Positions 34,148 to 44,429 of a DNA stretch of 64,000 bases are shown in pieces. A program made the position numbers and the translations under genes. Under the pieces are notes generated by a model. That model was not told the origin of the DNA. It saw nothing but the letters and a program-made list of their open reading frames with translations, and searched no databases. The stretch's first letter is position 1. Each line of letters begins with the position of its first letter. The DNA comes from Notospermus geniculatus (lineage: Eukaryota > Nemertea > Pilidiophora > Heteronemertea > Lineidae): positions 74,510-138,509 of the forward strand of contig NMRB01001104.1 of assembly GCA_002633025.1 (NCBI GenBank), given 5' to 3'.

Positions 34148-34205
34148 GAGGATTGGTGCAGCCAGATTTGTCTGAACAGCGTTCTCCAGTTTGGAGGACT
34201 TGAAG
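34148..34205 (+). other. Exon E, left arm
   Basis: 58 bp between a CATACCCAG acceptor and a GTAGGT donor. It encodes CLNSVLQFGGLE in its open frame and ends in the same CTCCAGTTTGGAG-ACTT block as exon F, implying exon duplication. It is mirrored in the right arm near 61,480. Confidence 0.45.
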
Positions 34206-34797
34206 GTAGGTCAGAGGAGCAAATCCATTTTCGTGTATTTTAGAACTGAATGTATTTCATCGGCTGGCATGTGTCCATATGACTAGGCCTATTGATATCT
34301 CTGTCTGTTTCTGGGCGGAGATGCAACTGATCCATCTTCAGGCCAAGTTTGGTTGGGTTTTTTACCATTACACTTTTTTTTGTCTCTGTGACCCTTTCAA
34401 AAAGAGGGCAGCACACTGCAATTGAGAAATCAATGAAATGAATTCTTTCCTTTTAAAAATGGTGTCAGTGCCCAAAATACTAGCATTAAACCAACCAAAC
34501 TTGGCCTGAAGATGCATCAGTTACATATCCGCCCAAAAACAGACAGGTACATGTATCAATAGCCTGAGGTGCAGTAACCTGAGGATAGAAAGGATTTATT
34601 GGAAATGAGTGGAATTTTCAGGGGTGGCTCCAAACTTTTGTCCTGTAGTGTACCTTTTATGAATACCAGCCACTGTCTCCTGAACTGTGCTCCACAATAA
34701 GAACACGATCTCACCTGAGCTTGAATTCTAGTTCATCTGTATTATACTTGGAGAGAGGACAGAGTGTACCAGCAAAAAATTGTCTTCCATTTTTCAG

Positions 34798-34861
34798 GTG
34801 TGTGCAGCTCGTGAGAAGAAGGCAGATCTGAACAGATTTCTCCAGTTTGGAGAACTTGGAG
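34798..34861 (+). other. Exon F, left arm
   Basis: 64 bp between a CCATTTTTCAG acceptor and a GTAGGT donor, reading VCAAREKKADLNRFLQFGEL. The right-arm mirror near 60,130-60,195 reads VCAASEKRACLNCFLQFGEL. The substitutions leave the frame open. Confidence 0.5.
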
Positions 34862-35420
34862 GTAGGTCAGAGAACTGAATGTATTTTTATCAGCTTTGCA
34901 TGTGACCATATGACAAGGCCTACTCCTCGTGCAGGAAGGGGTTGGAGGTACGTGTAGGTGTCGCTACTGCTGAGTTGTCTATTGCCCATCTGAGGATTAC
35001 TGATTATCAACATCCCAATTTCCTTGTCTCATACCCTGATATCTGATGCGACAATATAAAAGCCAGGAGACCTACCAAAACATTGCTGACTGTCAGCTCT
35101 TGTTCAAAATATCTAGGGACGATGATGCACTTCCCCTTAACGATGGGGCACAAGGTGGAGATTCAGTGTCACCTGTTCAGTAAGACTTTGCACGTCATTA
35201 TAAAGGTACTTAAACTATGCTTTATTTTGATCAGAATTCAGGGGTAGATGGTGCCACTGTCCCCGAGGCCAATAGTCATCCGTGCTCCAGAACAAGGAAC
35301 CTGATCTCACCTGAGTTTGATTGAGTAGACTTGGAGAAAGGATAGAATGTCCTAGCAGTAAGAATGCTCAATATACCACTGTGAGTATTTTCCTGAATTA
35401 GATACACTCCCTGGTGATAT

Positions 35421-35688
35421 TACAGTGGACCCAAGGACACCTCCGGGACTGACAAATGCTGTCCTCAATATTGAGAGGTGTCCTGATTACAGAGGTCAAA
35501 ATGAATAGAAATGATCAAGTTGGGACTAAACTTTGGTGTCCTTCATAGAGACGTGTCCTCCTGGCAGAGGTGTCCTGATTACAGAGGTCAAAATGAATAG
35601 AAATGATCAAGTTGGGACTAAACTTTGATGTCCTTCATAGAGAGGTGTCCTCCTGGCAGAGGTGTCCATTAAGGGAGGTTCCACTGTA
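35421..35688. mobile_element. Tigger-like MITE, left arm
   Basis: TACAGTGGACCCAAGGACAC and GAGGTTCCACTGTA ends with TA borders. The interior has an 80-bp direct repeat with GATCAAGTTGGGACTAAAC. It is mirrored by 57,631-57,806. Confidence 0.75.
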
Positions 35689-35893
35689 CATCTTCGATTT
35701 TTTCACTTCAGGCGAAGGTGGTGTGTACTCTGGGTTCCCTGTCCAAAAGACTTTGCAAAGGTACCGGTAAACTGCTTTATTTCTTAATCAGAAATCAGGT
35801 GAAGATTTCTTAATCAGAAATCAGGTGAAGATGGTACCATTGAGGCCATCTCACCCGAGTTTGAAATAATAGACTTCAGTTAGGACAGTTCAG

Positions 35894-35995
35894 GTGTGTG
35901 CAGCATCTCTGAGAAGAAGGCACTTGCCGGTCTTGACAAAGTGGTTTCTATGGGTGCAGATGTATTTGGGTCATGTGAAACAGTGAAGACACTGG
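35894..35995 (+). other. Exon G, left arm
   Basis: 102 bp between GGACAGTTCAG and GTGAGT. It reads ALAGLDKVVSMGADVFGSCE, and the mirror at 57,352-57,451 reads ALAGLNNVVSMGADVFGSCE with a 2-bp length difference at its 5' end. Its start (GTGTGTGCAGC) repeats that of exon F, again suggesting exon duplication. Product unknown. Confidence 0.5.
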
Positions 35996-36013
35996 GTGAG
36001 TGGGGTAGGTAAT

Positions 36014-36132
36014 GTTGGTATTCATAAAAGTTAGCAAATGCTTTTACCTAAGATTTGCACTGCGAGGTCCAATGTAAATGTAGTACAAAACTTGAAGCAA
36101 AAACATTTGCTAGCTTTTGTGAATACCAGCCG
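36014..36132. repeat. Hairpin MITE, AGCTAGCAAATG type, left arm
   Basis: TTGGTATTCATAAAAGTTAG is mirrored by CTAGCTTTTGTGAATACCAG. Counterparts in the right arm are at 57,215 and 59,051. Confidence 0.8.
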
Positions 36133-36308
36133 ATGTCTTTCCTCATTATATTGTCTGACAGATCATGATATCAGAGCACCACACTGAGTTGAGAGTTCTT
36201 AGAAATCCAAGACACAGTCTTTCCATTCCAGGGTGCACTACATGCAGTTCCTGGATTGAGGACAAGAGTAGGAGGAAACCAACACAGATATATTTGTAGC
36301 TACGTGTA

Positions 36309-37100
36309 ACCTTTTGTGACAGTGTAATTCTGTGCTGATGACAATACTCTTTCTGTTTTCCACGGTGACCTCGGGCACCTGATCAGCATTCTTGAGACCT
36401 CAGCCACTCAGGCTACTGACTGGTTCAAGTATAATAGCATGCAGGCAAACCCCAACAAGTTTCAGGCTGTAATTATTAACCAGCATTGTGTCTGAGAAGA
36501 CTGTGAAGGTGTCTAAGACTCAAGGGGAACAATATGCTTGAGGTACCCAGGCATAATACGGTTCGTTTCGGTAATAAATCCTTTAGGTACCATGCAACTG
36601 TAGTTTGGAATAGCCTCTCTGATGAAGCAAGATGTAGCACCAGCATTAATCAATTAAAGACACACTTAAAGGGTTGGTACGGCAGTGCTTGCAAATGCTC
36701 AGCTTGTAAATCTTAATTCTCATATGTCTCATATCATATAATTATGTAACATGTTTTTATCTGTTATCTTGGCAGCCATGTGGTTGTTACCAGGATCGAT
36801 GGAGTGTACCCTGTCGATTCTGTTAATAACTACCTGGCTGCTCTTCCTACGCGGATCTTCTTTCTAGTCATATGTGCCACTTCTACTAGGCCTATACCTC
36901 TTTTACACGGTTCATGCTACATGTATAGCCTATTATCTGCGATAACTTCTTTTCTGTTCTTCCTCTTGTTATATTCATTTGATACTTCTTATTTTATGTT
37001 GTTATTCTTATCCTTCCAATGTCTGTATAATAGCTTTATCGGCTAATGTTGTACTTTTATTTAATCCGACAATAAACAAATCTATATTCTATATTCTGTA
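36309..37100 (+). pseudogene. Non-LTR retrotransposon reverse-transcriptase remnant, left
   Basis: The first part encodes a CADDNTLSVFHGDLGHLIS section, the catalytic Y/C-A-D-D motif of non-LTR reverse transcriptases, followed by NPNKFQAVII. After a break the C-terminal text VVWNSLSDEARCSTSINQLK ends at 36,716. The tail is followed by AATAAACAAATCTATATTCT repeats typical of a 3' end. Stops and deletions show it is dead. Confidence 0.75.
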
Positions 37101-37149
37101 TTCTGCTGCCCTCTATTTTTCGGTTACCCTACTCCACATTCGACTGCGA

Positions 37150-37281
37150 GGGCGATATGCACCAAACGAAGATTATCTTGATCTCAAGTTAAGCCACAAC
37201 TTTTCTATTTTTGAGGTGACAATGGAAAAGTTGTGGCTCAGCCTGAGTTCAAGATAATCCTCGCTTGGTGCATACGGCCCC
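37150..37281. repeat. Hairpin element, CATACGGCCC type, left arm
   Basis: ATATGCACCAAACGAAGATT is mirrored by TCGCTTGGTGCATACGGCCC, with inner halves AGCCACAACTTTTC/GAAAAGTTGTGGCT. The right-arm copy is 55,366-55,573. This marks the inner limit of the outer arm on the left. Confidence 0.8.
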
Positions 37282-37909
37282 GAAGGTTTAATTCTTTTGA
37301 GCATCTTCTTACATCGCATCATAACGGAAATAAAATGTAAACAAACGAGCATGATGCAGTGGACACTTGGATTTATTGAACACGAACACGCCCATCACCA
37401 CCGCGTCATCTCGGGGTCTAGGGTCGACCGGCTGACTGAAAGGTATCAGCAATTTTACAATGAATATCAGAACACCTCTAGTGTAGTTGAAGGAAGCTCG
37501 GATAATACACGAGATGGCTCCACTCCAATTATTCAAGATACATCAGGTGTGTGTACCGAATTATATTGATTTCTATTGTCCCCCAAGCGAACTGACTCTC
37601 AACACTTGCGCGGCGAACTTGAGTGAGATGTTGGCGCCATCTATAATTCCAGGGTGGAACTGAGAATAAGTTCACTACACGGAGTGTCGTATTGATTTTA
37701 CCGGTACACGATAACGCGTACCGACTTCATGGATGATCTCATTGCAGATTATGACGACGCTGTTAACGTCACTTCTTTCGAACTTTTCTTTATCATTTTG
37801 ATCGACTATCAATGTCCCAAGGCAATGGTGTGAAAGTACATGCAAACTTCGATGCACAGTATGTTTAAACCATTTTTTTCAGCGTCAGCTTTTATTTTAT
37901 CGTGTGGGG

Positions 37910-38548
37910 TCACAGACGACATAATTGATTGAAAACATTGATAAGCCGGATAAATACCCCATATACGATCAACAATCTCCAAAACGTTTCATACCACAGA
38001 GCAGCTTCTCCGTCTTGGAAATGTTGGCAAAATCCGTCCCAACCATCGCCTTTTTTATGAATCCACGGAGTAAGGTAAGAGGCGACATATTCACCTACGA
38101 AATCAATGATCTTGTCAACGATTCGCGGAGCCATTCCGCTCTTTTCACAGTATTCCACAGCCGCAACTCCAAACGCATATACAGCAACGATCCGCCCCCA
38201 GTTGACGTGCTTGTCCATAAATAATTCATTGAAAACACTCGTTAGCGTTTTTAGAACATTTGCTTCTGTAATTTGTAATTTTTTAGTCATGCAGCCAAAG
38301 AGGATGCTGTGTCGTTCAGTAATCTCCACGACTACACGCCGCATAGTTTGGGCATATTTGCTGCATGAACGGGAGTTGCTCCTCCGATCGGCACGACGTG
38401 GGCCTATAACATCGCTTGCTATCTCTTTGGCAACCTCTTTTACACGCTCAGGTATTGGGCCATCGACATCCTTATTGGAAGTGACCACATTTTGCCTTCT
38501 CGCATCGAAAATTAACTTCGGTTGTGAATGATGCGATGGACGGGTCAT
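37910..38548 (-). CDS. Bcl-2 family protein, 212 aa, intronless body
   Basis: The Bcl-2 fold signatures are clear. A BH3-like helix lies at about residues 66-80 (YAQTMRRVVVEITERH) and BH1 at 111-130 (HVNWGRIVAVYAFGVAA). BH2 lies at 161-177 (WIHKKGDGWDGFCQHF) and a hydrophobic C-terminal anchor at about 190-207 (FWRLLIVYGVFIRLINVF). Such proteins bind BH3-only and Bax/Bak partners at the outer mitochondrial membrane and usually block apoptosis. The ATG at 38,548 is preferred: the longer frame's extra ten residues translate a polypyrimidine tract ending in TTTTTTTAG, a good 3' splice site, so an upstream leader exon is possible. Animal Bcl-2 genes normally have an intron in the BH2 region; here the region is continuous, favouring a viral or retro-copied gene. 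It occurs only on the left side of the palindrome. Confidence 0.9.
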   Translation of the reverse strand: MTRPSHHSQPKLIFDARRQNVVTSNKDVDGPIPERVKEVAKEIASDVIGPRRADRRSNSRSCSKYAQTMRRVVVEITERHSILFGCMTKKLQITEANVLKTLTSVFNELFMDKHVNWGRIVAVYAFGVAAVEYCEKSGMAPRIVDKIIDFVGEYVASYLTPWIHKKGDGWDGFCQHFQDGEAALWYETFWRLLIVYGVFIRLINVFNQLCRL

Positions 38549-38579
38549 TATGGCTAAAAAAAGAAAAGAGAAAATCATT

Positions 38580-38890
38580 TAAATACATGTTGAAGGTGGT
38601 TGTTGTAGGTTAACAATGAGGGTAGGCCCTATAAGGTAATGATAGGTAGAATGACTTTTTTGAAATTCTTAGATCAACCTCGCAATTATTCTACTGTGTT
38701 CGGGAAACACGAGCGTGCGCAGAGGAAAATACGGTGAATCATAGAGTAGTTCATAACACCATACAGTGGTCGGCCACCCTATTGACGGGTATTTCCTCGC
38801 TGGCCACATTCTACTGCAAAAGAATGGTATTTCAAGAGGTGGTCAACTACTGTATGGTGATCAACCACTCCCTTGTTCACCCTATTGAGT
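38580..38890. promoter_or_regulatory. Upstream region of the Bcl-2 gene with GGTGGT/ACCACC words
   Basis: It contains TATTTAAA next to the longer-frame ATG, 32-39 bp upstream of the preferred ATG, and a TTATAGGG box near 38,630. Inverted GTGGTC/GACCAC words occur at 38,768-38,872. Which TATA-like box is used is unclear. Confidence 0.3.
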
Positions 38891-39924
38891 AGATGATTTT
38901 TTTTGAATTTTTTTTGGAGAATATCAGAATGGTTCGGTACATACAAGGAAATAATGTGCATACGACAATTTGTTGAATAAGGTTTGCCACGGCTTATATG
39001 TATATTATTTGCGATTCGGGACACAAAAATTCAACATACTTATCCCCCCGTCTTCGCTGGAGTCTGTCTGTCCATTCAAGATAAACTGGTTATAACTTCG
39101 TCGACTCTATCAAATAATTCACTTTTAGAACCGTTATTTTGAACCACAATACCTACAATGCATCAGCTCTTTCGGAAAGGTGCAAATCTTCACTAAGATT
39201 AGGGTTAACGGGATTTCTCGCAACACTGATCATAACACCTCCTAAATTTTTGATCTCGTCTATTTCATTTTGATATCGTATAGGCTACATCTGCTCTTTT
39301 AAATATTTCAATCTAAAATAACACTTCTTTACCACCAACGAATCCTGAGAAAAAACCCGCCCAAACGAACCAATTTTCTGCATTATGTCTCTGGGAGTCG
39401 TCGTCCAGAAGTGATCCACTTCGTCTTTCAAACTCTCCAACAAAATTGATCATTAGTCAAACCAAACATACCTTTTTATTCCACGTTTCAGAGGATCAGT
39501 TAAATACTCGCCAACCGCGTCTTTGCTGGAATCAGCATATAATCATATAATCCGACGAGAATGATGTCACAAATGGTTCGTAATCCATTCATTATATTAA
39601 AATAGATGCCACCCCTTCCACCTCCCATTGCATCACATCAGACCACCGGACAATAGTCCCTTAGTTTTGAACGGATGTTATGTGTCTGACCTCTGAGTCA
39701 CCTCATGCAAGGGATGGTATATACATGTGGTGCATTATATGTGGTGGCCTCAAGATGCTGAAATTAAAGTTGTTTGGTTGAAACAGTTTGGTGTGAACTC
39801 AAGTATTCGATGTAGTATCTCACGTGAGTTTTCATCGCCGTTCGCCAAGTTCGAAGTACCAGTACAGTGAGTATTGATTTTTCGTGTCAGTCTCAGGTAA
39901 AAGATCTGCACCACGAAATTCCAG
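38891..39924. other. Intergenic stretch between Bcl-2 and zinc-finger genes
   Basis: AT-rich, with no recognisable frame, repeat or strong promoter. The ATG at 39,925 is preceded by AATTCCAG, which could be a splice acceptor. Confidence 0.5.
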
Positions 39925-40569
39925 ATGACGAAACGCGTCAGACAAGAATATCCAGATTTCTCTGGAGTGCTTTCGTGTAATTATTGCGGGGAAAAGTACC
40001 CGAAGTATGACCACGGAGCGTTACGCTTACATGAACAGCAACACAGGAGAGCTCAGGCGAGATCGAGAGACATTTCGCACAAACTCAAAACTGATACAGA
40101 GCGATTTGAAGAGAAATATAATCTACGAATAGAAGACACTGGACAAGAAATCTCAAAAGCATCAACCGTGAACTCAATTTCGAGAACCAGTGAATTCGAA
40201 AGGAAAAAGTCCCATATTGCGAAAACATCAACCTCCGATAAAAAGGAAGAACTCGAGAGAGAAACTGAGATAATCGACGTGGAAGAGGGAGAGCTCGTGA
40301 GTCCCAGACAATCCAAGGAAAAGTCCCTGCCACCCGATACCGATACGAATGATGGAAGGGATGAATCCTTTGTACCAGACATGATGCCGAAGCTTCCGAA
40401 GAAAGGAGATAAACCGAGAAGGGAGTCCGCACGACCCTATACTCTGTTCAGAAACCGCGTGTGGTCATTTCCAGACGGCACGTTTTGCAACGAACAATCC
40501 TCTTATGTTTTCAAGGACGTAGTAAACTTTCGAGATGCTCGGACACAAACGACAGAAAAATCATCGTAA
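39925..40569 (+). CDS. Single C2H2-type zinc-finger protein, 214 aa
   Basis: Near the N-terminus Cys18-x2-Cys21-x14-His36-x3-His40 (CNYCGEKYPKYDHGALRLHE) forms one C2H2-like finger. A long polar, charged middle follows (acidic IIDVEEGELVSP) and then a conserved tail, CNEQSSYVFKDVVNFRDART. It has no membrane segment, so a nuclear or regulatory role is plausible. The tail is preserved in frame in the right arm (54,995-55,115), which shows that the gene belonged to the inverted arm and supports real coding. No TATA box at the usual distance was found; the start may follow an intron. Confidence 0.65.
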   Translation: MTKRVRQEYPDFSGVLSCNYCGEKYPKYDHGALRLHEQQHRRAQARSRDISHKLKTDTERFEEKYNLRIEDTGQEISKASTVNSISRTSEFERKKSHIAKTSTSDKKEELERETEIIDVEEGELVSPRQSKEKSLPPDTDTNDGRDESFVPDMMPKLPKKGDKPRRESARPYTLFRNRVWSFPDGTFCNEQSSYVFKDVVNFRDARTQTTEKSS

Positions 40570-40786
40570 TAGGATTTACACACGTCATGAAATTTTGGAA
40601 CCGCGTTGGTATGAAGTTAACCCTTGGACCACAAAGGGTTCGTAATAGCGGGGTGAGGGGGGTTGTATTTGTATTGTCAAGGTCAAATCCAAGGTCATAT
40701 ATCCATACTGGGTTTATCCCGCAATGATTATCAATAAAAGATGTAAAATATTATTATCTTGTCTCTTCATGACTTATTCAAGTTTA

Positions 40787-41719
40787 GCGGAGGTAGCAGT
40801 AAAGTGTCACCCATGCAGTAAAAAGTGTTCACTTCTATATTGTTGAATGACGAATTACGGTGCATGGGTGTAGAAACCAATCACCAGAGATTAAATCACC
40901 AGAGATTAGATTGTAACAATAGGATCATTTGATCTCAGGACAGTTTTTCCTATGACATTCTTTCATTTCACACCGGCTATGAGGCAGTTTTGCCCATTTA
41001 CTGACGTCAGACTTTAACTGGCGAAGTGGCGAGGAAATTGAGTGGCTTCTTTGGCCACATGCATGGGAAGAGTCCCACCGACTTCAGGGAGAAATTGAAC
41101 CGATTGGACAGCGTGAATATCACGGGTGCTACCACTTGTGGCGACGTCTTTCCTCATCATGAAAAAAAAGAGATCGTAACCTTGTCCATTGTTCTAACAC
41201 TTGTCTGTGTGATGCCACCAATCCCAGGTCATTTCACCTGGATATCGCCTCCCTTAAAGCCAGGAATTCACCATTGATTTTCAAGCTGATTTTGCGTTGC
41301 AACTGCACTCGATCGCCGCAGTGAACTCGCTAGACGTGATTTCCACCAATGGTGAAGATGTGGTCGGTAATTGCGAACGTATTCAATTGCGGGTAGCAGG
41401 CCAAAGCAAGTCACAACACAGAACATCAGCAGTGGATTCCTAGCTTTAGCCAGGCGCACATGACGGTGTGCGGTAAATCTCGATGCAGTAGGGATGTTTT
41501 TAAAGTCAACTGACCCAACGCTGTTAAAAACACCCTCATCGGATCGAGATTTACCGCACACGTGTGCCTGGCTTTAGGGCCGACTTTGAACCCCCATTGG
41601 CCGTCATTATCAAACTCCGAGCCCGTCCGATGTGGCAAAACGTAGGGATGTTTTTAAGGTCGACTGACCCAGTCTGCTGGACTCACCATTCAGTCGGGTC
41701 AGTTGACTTTAAACCCCCC
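40787..41719. repeat. Inserted repeats: GTAACAGTAA-type fragment and GTCGACTGACCC units
   Basis: 40,787-40,985 matches the element family at 4,581 (GCAGTAAAAAGTGTTCACTT, ACAGTTTTTCCTATGACATT). From 41,480 to 41,719 a unit with TAGGGATGTTTTTAA and ACTGACCCA recurs three times in changing orientation. This left-specific material lies next to the assembly gap. Confidence 0.6.
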
Positions 41720-41866
41720 NNNNNNNNNNNNNNNNNNNNNNNNNNNNNNNNNNNNNNNNNNNNNNNNNNNNNNNNNNNNNNNNNNNNNNNNNNNNNNNNN
41801 NNNNNNNNNNNNNNNNNNNNNNNNNNNNNNNNNNNNNNNNNNNNNNNNNNNNNNNNNNNNNNNNNN
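41720..41866. other. Assembly gap (147 Ns)
   Basis: A run of N interrupts the 3' end of the left cysteine-rich gene and the repeat cluster beside it. Single ambiguous bases also occur at 2,912, 27,612, 33,487 and 56,308. Confidence 0.99.
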
Positions 41867-42146
41867 GTGGTGGCGTTGGTGGTGAAAAGTCCGGCATCAG
41901 GATATGAGCTGGCGGATTGCACGTACAAAAACAACTGCATAAGTGGATGTTCTGGTCTTCGGTTCTTCTTCCTACTTCTGTCTGTAACCACGAGAGGATG
42001 CAGTCGGCGCAGACTTCGCTCTGACATCCAACGCAGGCAAGTAATATCGTAAACGCCATACACTGTTGGCAATGACCATATAAAATGATGTTCGGAAGTG
42101 GTTCATGTACAATTCTTGAATCGACTAAATTGAATACTTGTTCCAT
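41867..42146 (-). CDS. Cysteine-rich putative zinc-binding protein, left copy, 3' end in gap
   Basis: It starts MEQVFNLVDSRIV. Cysteine pairs GHCQQC, ACVGC and CADC, then CSCFCTCNPPA, follow the same pattern as the complete right copy (54,508-54,789). A TATAAAA box starts 44 bp upstream (42,190), exactly as in the right copy. The reading frame runs into the N gap after SPPTPP, where the right copy instead ends shortly after. The end is therefore unknown. A RING-like or other double-zinc fold is possible but unproven. Confidence 0.65.
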
Positions 42147-42284
42147 TTTGGATGAATGAAGGATAGTTGACGGCGTCCTGGCATTTTATAGCCAACGATA
42201 AGGTTTATGCGACCTGTCACATCAAGTCGCCCTAAAGTTGATTGGTTGAGACCAAATTTCCTCAATTTCAATAGGTCAATTTGA

Positions 42285-42482
42285 TCAGTATGGCTGACCA
42301 CATCCGGGTATTAAATTCAGGCGGTGCCACCCGTAGGCGTTGCCGTGCGCACCGTTGGTCATGGTTAGTGCGATTCCCTTTTGTGATTGACTCAGCGAAT
42401 AATTGGTTCTGTCCCCGCCCATGTCATCATAAACAGCAGACATTGACCTGTAAGAGTGTACAGGGCATAATGCCAATAGCAT
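42285..42482 (-). CDS. Tiny ORF, 65 aa, left arm
   Basis: It starts MLLALCPVHSYRS and contains ALTMTNGAHGNAYG. The right arm has a matching start (MLLTSCPAHF) at 53,024, and an ATTTATG box about 50 bp upstream is conserved in both arms. A related segment with LTM--G-HGN-Y occurs at 22,914-23,123 (minus). The body has suffered frame-changing indels between arms, so function, if any, is uncertain. Confidence 0.3.
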   Translation of the reverse strand: MLLALCPVHSYRSMSAVYDDMGGDRTNYSLSQSQKGIALTMTNGAHGNAYGWHRLNLIPGCGQPY

Positions 42483-42489
42483 GAGTTTT

Positions 42490-44429
42490 TTTCAAATGAT
42501 CGCAAGCATTGTGAGCGAAGGGCTCTGCATAAATGCGCTTAACAGACAAAACAAAAATATATTGAAATATAAAAATTTATTCAGTTAGTGTAACACATAA
42601 TACACAAAATGATACAACACTTACATGCGTTCAGCATTTTGCCGCATGTTACTCTGGTATAAACGATGTGGGTTGGGACTAGTCCGCCTTTTGCCAGTCA
42701 AATATTTGAACTCAGAGCTCCTGCCAGTTGGACAAGATTATTTGAAATGTCTTGAGTTAGAAAGAGAGTTGTTTGAAAAGTTGGTACAATAGTTATGAAA
42801 TGTTATGAAAGTCACCTTACCATTTAGATGTAAAGAGATTGCCTCTTTCTTTGAGAAAATTAATAAGAAAAATATCTAACTGACAAATTTGATCAAGTAC
42901 ATGTATGTATGAATCACTTGTCTGATGATGAGAACGACCAAAAATAAACTTTGTTTGTACAGAGAAATGGAACATACATGGAGAAAAATGATTCTCACAG
43001 AACATGCTAAAGAATTGTATTTATGGAAAATGGGGCCTACCTTACTAATTTGGTGGTAAATCCAAGGGAATGATAACCCAATGTCAATATACTCTCATAT
43101 TCCATAACCTGATTATCTTATACACGACTGGATATGTACGAGTTACTCCAGAACCACGTCACAAAATCATCCTACCGGGATAAACAACAACATACACGTA
43201 TGCCTAAAGAATTCATGGAGGAATATTCGGGTAAAAATTCTTCAGTAATCCATGGACACAGAATGGAATGACTTCTCTGTCACTACAGTTCTGTATCATC
43301 TACAGCCTACATTTACTAACTGTCTAGATTCAGATTTTAGATACTGACATTTCAAAGGTTGTGGTCATCTGGCAAAACATCTCAACTTCCCATTTCATTC
43401 AGTAAATACACCCCACATGCTATAACCGGACTCCCCAGGTCAAAAGTGTAATGAACTAACACTCCACCAACTCGATGTAGGGGCCGTGTCAAAAAATTCA
43501 TAAAGGTCTAAAATAAAAGAAGCGAGAACAATGCACTAAAGAAGTCATAATCTGCATTGATCATACATGTAAGTGAGAAAACCCCTCAGGAATTTGCAGA
43601 TGGAACACCTACTGAGAGGCCATATGTTCATATTTTTATACCAGACCTCTTGATTACATAAACTGTCTGAGTACATTGCCCTTGATCTTGATACCTAGGT
43701 ACAAAGAAACAAAGAGAGTAGAAGTAGATATTCACACCATACACTTAAACATGCACAGCAGGGAGGCTCATCTGCATGTAATGCGTATCATTAACTTGTG
43801 ACCACGAACGGCACGGATTTTTAAACAATGAAATCGCCATGAATGTGGGTGGATGTCAGGTATAAAAGTTCATTAGTGAATTCATGTCACGAGGGGTCTG
43901 TGGTGAATTACAGTATTGATGAGGGGTTGGACTAGTGACCTCATTGGAAGAAAGTTAGCTGAGTGTCCAAATCGATAATCAGTCAATAGTGTCAATCACT
44001 TGCCAAAATGACCGCATTCATTGATGTTCGTTTCAATCGGGGTTTACCGCTGGCGACCGAGCGTGCAATTGTGTGGCGGTGTAGGAAACCATTCGGAAGT
44101 CTCTGAGTGATCAGCAAGGGTTGTTAGCAGATTGCCTGTGTATTGATCTGCTATGGTACTGTTCACCTGTTACGTAATAGCCAACACTCCCTGGTCCCAT
44201 TCTTGGCCAAGTTCGCGCGGGTAAAACTCTGATCAAATCAATATTCATGAACGAATGGCATGGACATGGTAGGCGTGGAAAATAGGCCCTTGTCGCTTCC
44301 TCAGGTTTGAATACTGAGCGGTATAGGGGGAAAAATCCGGTATTTGGATGCACACGCACGTATAACTCGCCTCTCAGCCATGTCAGCGTTCACGATCGGT
44401 TGCATACCGTAGGCCTATAAATCCAGCCA
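42490..44429. other. Long non-coding part of the left inner arm
   Basis: No supported gene. The stretch is homologous to the shorter 52,130-52,980 interval of the right arm (for instance ACAGTTCTGTATCATCTACA), with about 1 kb more here. A conserved non-coding role or a decayed gene are both possible. Confidence 0.5.

Larger units (their letters stand above)
32403..37281. repeat. Outer inverted arm, left
   Basis: This block is repeated in inverted orientation at 55,397-63,248. Shared, in mirror order, are a terminal hairpin MITE, spliced exons A-G, an ATGAATTC-rich section, a Tigger-like MITE, an AGCTAGCAAATG hairpin, a reverse-transcriptase remnant and a CATACGGCCC hairpin. Identity in spot checks is about 93-96% outside indels. 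Right-arm extras are one tandem duplication and one retrotransposon tail. Confidence 0.85.

Noticed and set aside
37150-37281. Structured RNA gene
   Set aside because: The strong foldback is explained by a hairpin MITE with another copy at 55,366.
38106-38531. 141-aa plus-strand frame
   Set aside because: It lies antisense to the Bcl-2 homologue and is a shadow.
40053-40432. Two minus-strand frames of about 110 aa
   Set aside because: Antisense to the charged middle part of the zinc-finger protein; serine-rich text arises from the complementary Glu/Lys codons.
41564-42072. Open frames across the N run
   Set aside because: They exist only because unknown bases were read as open.
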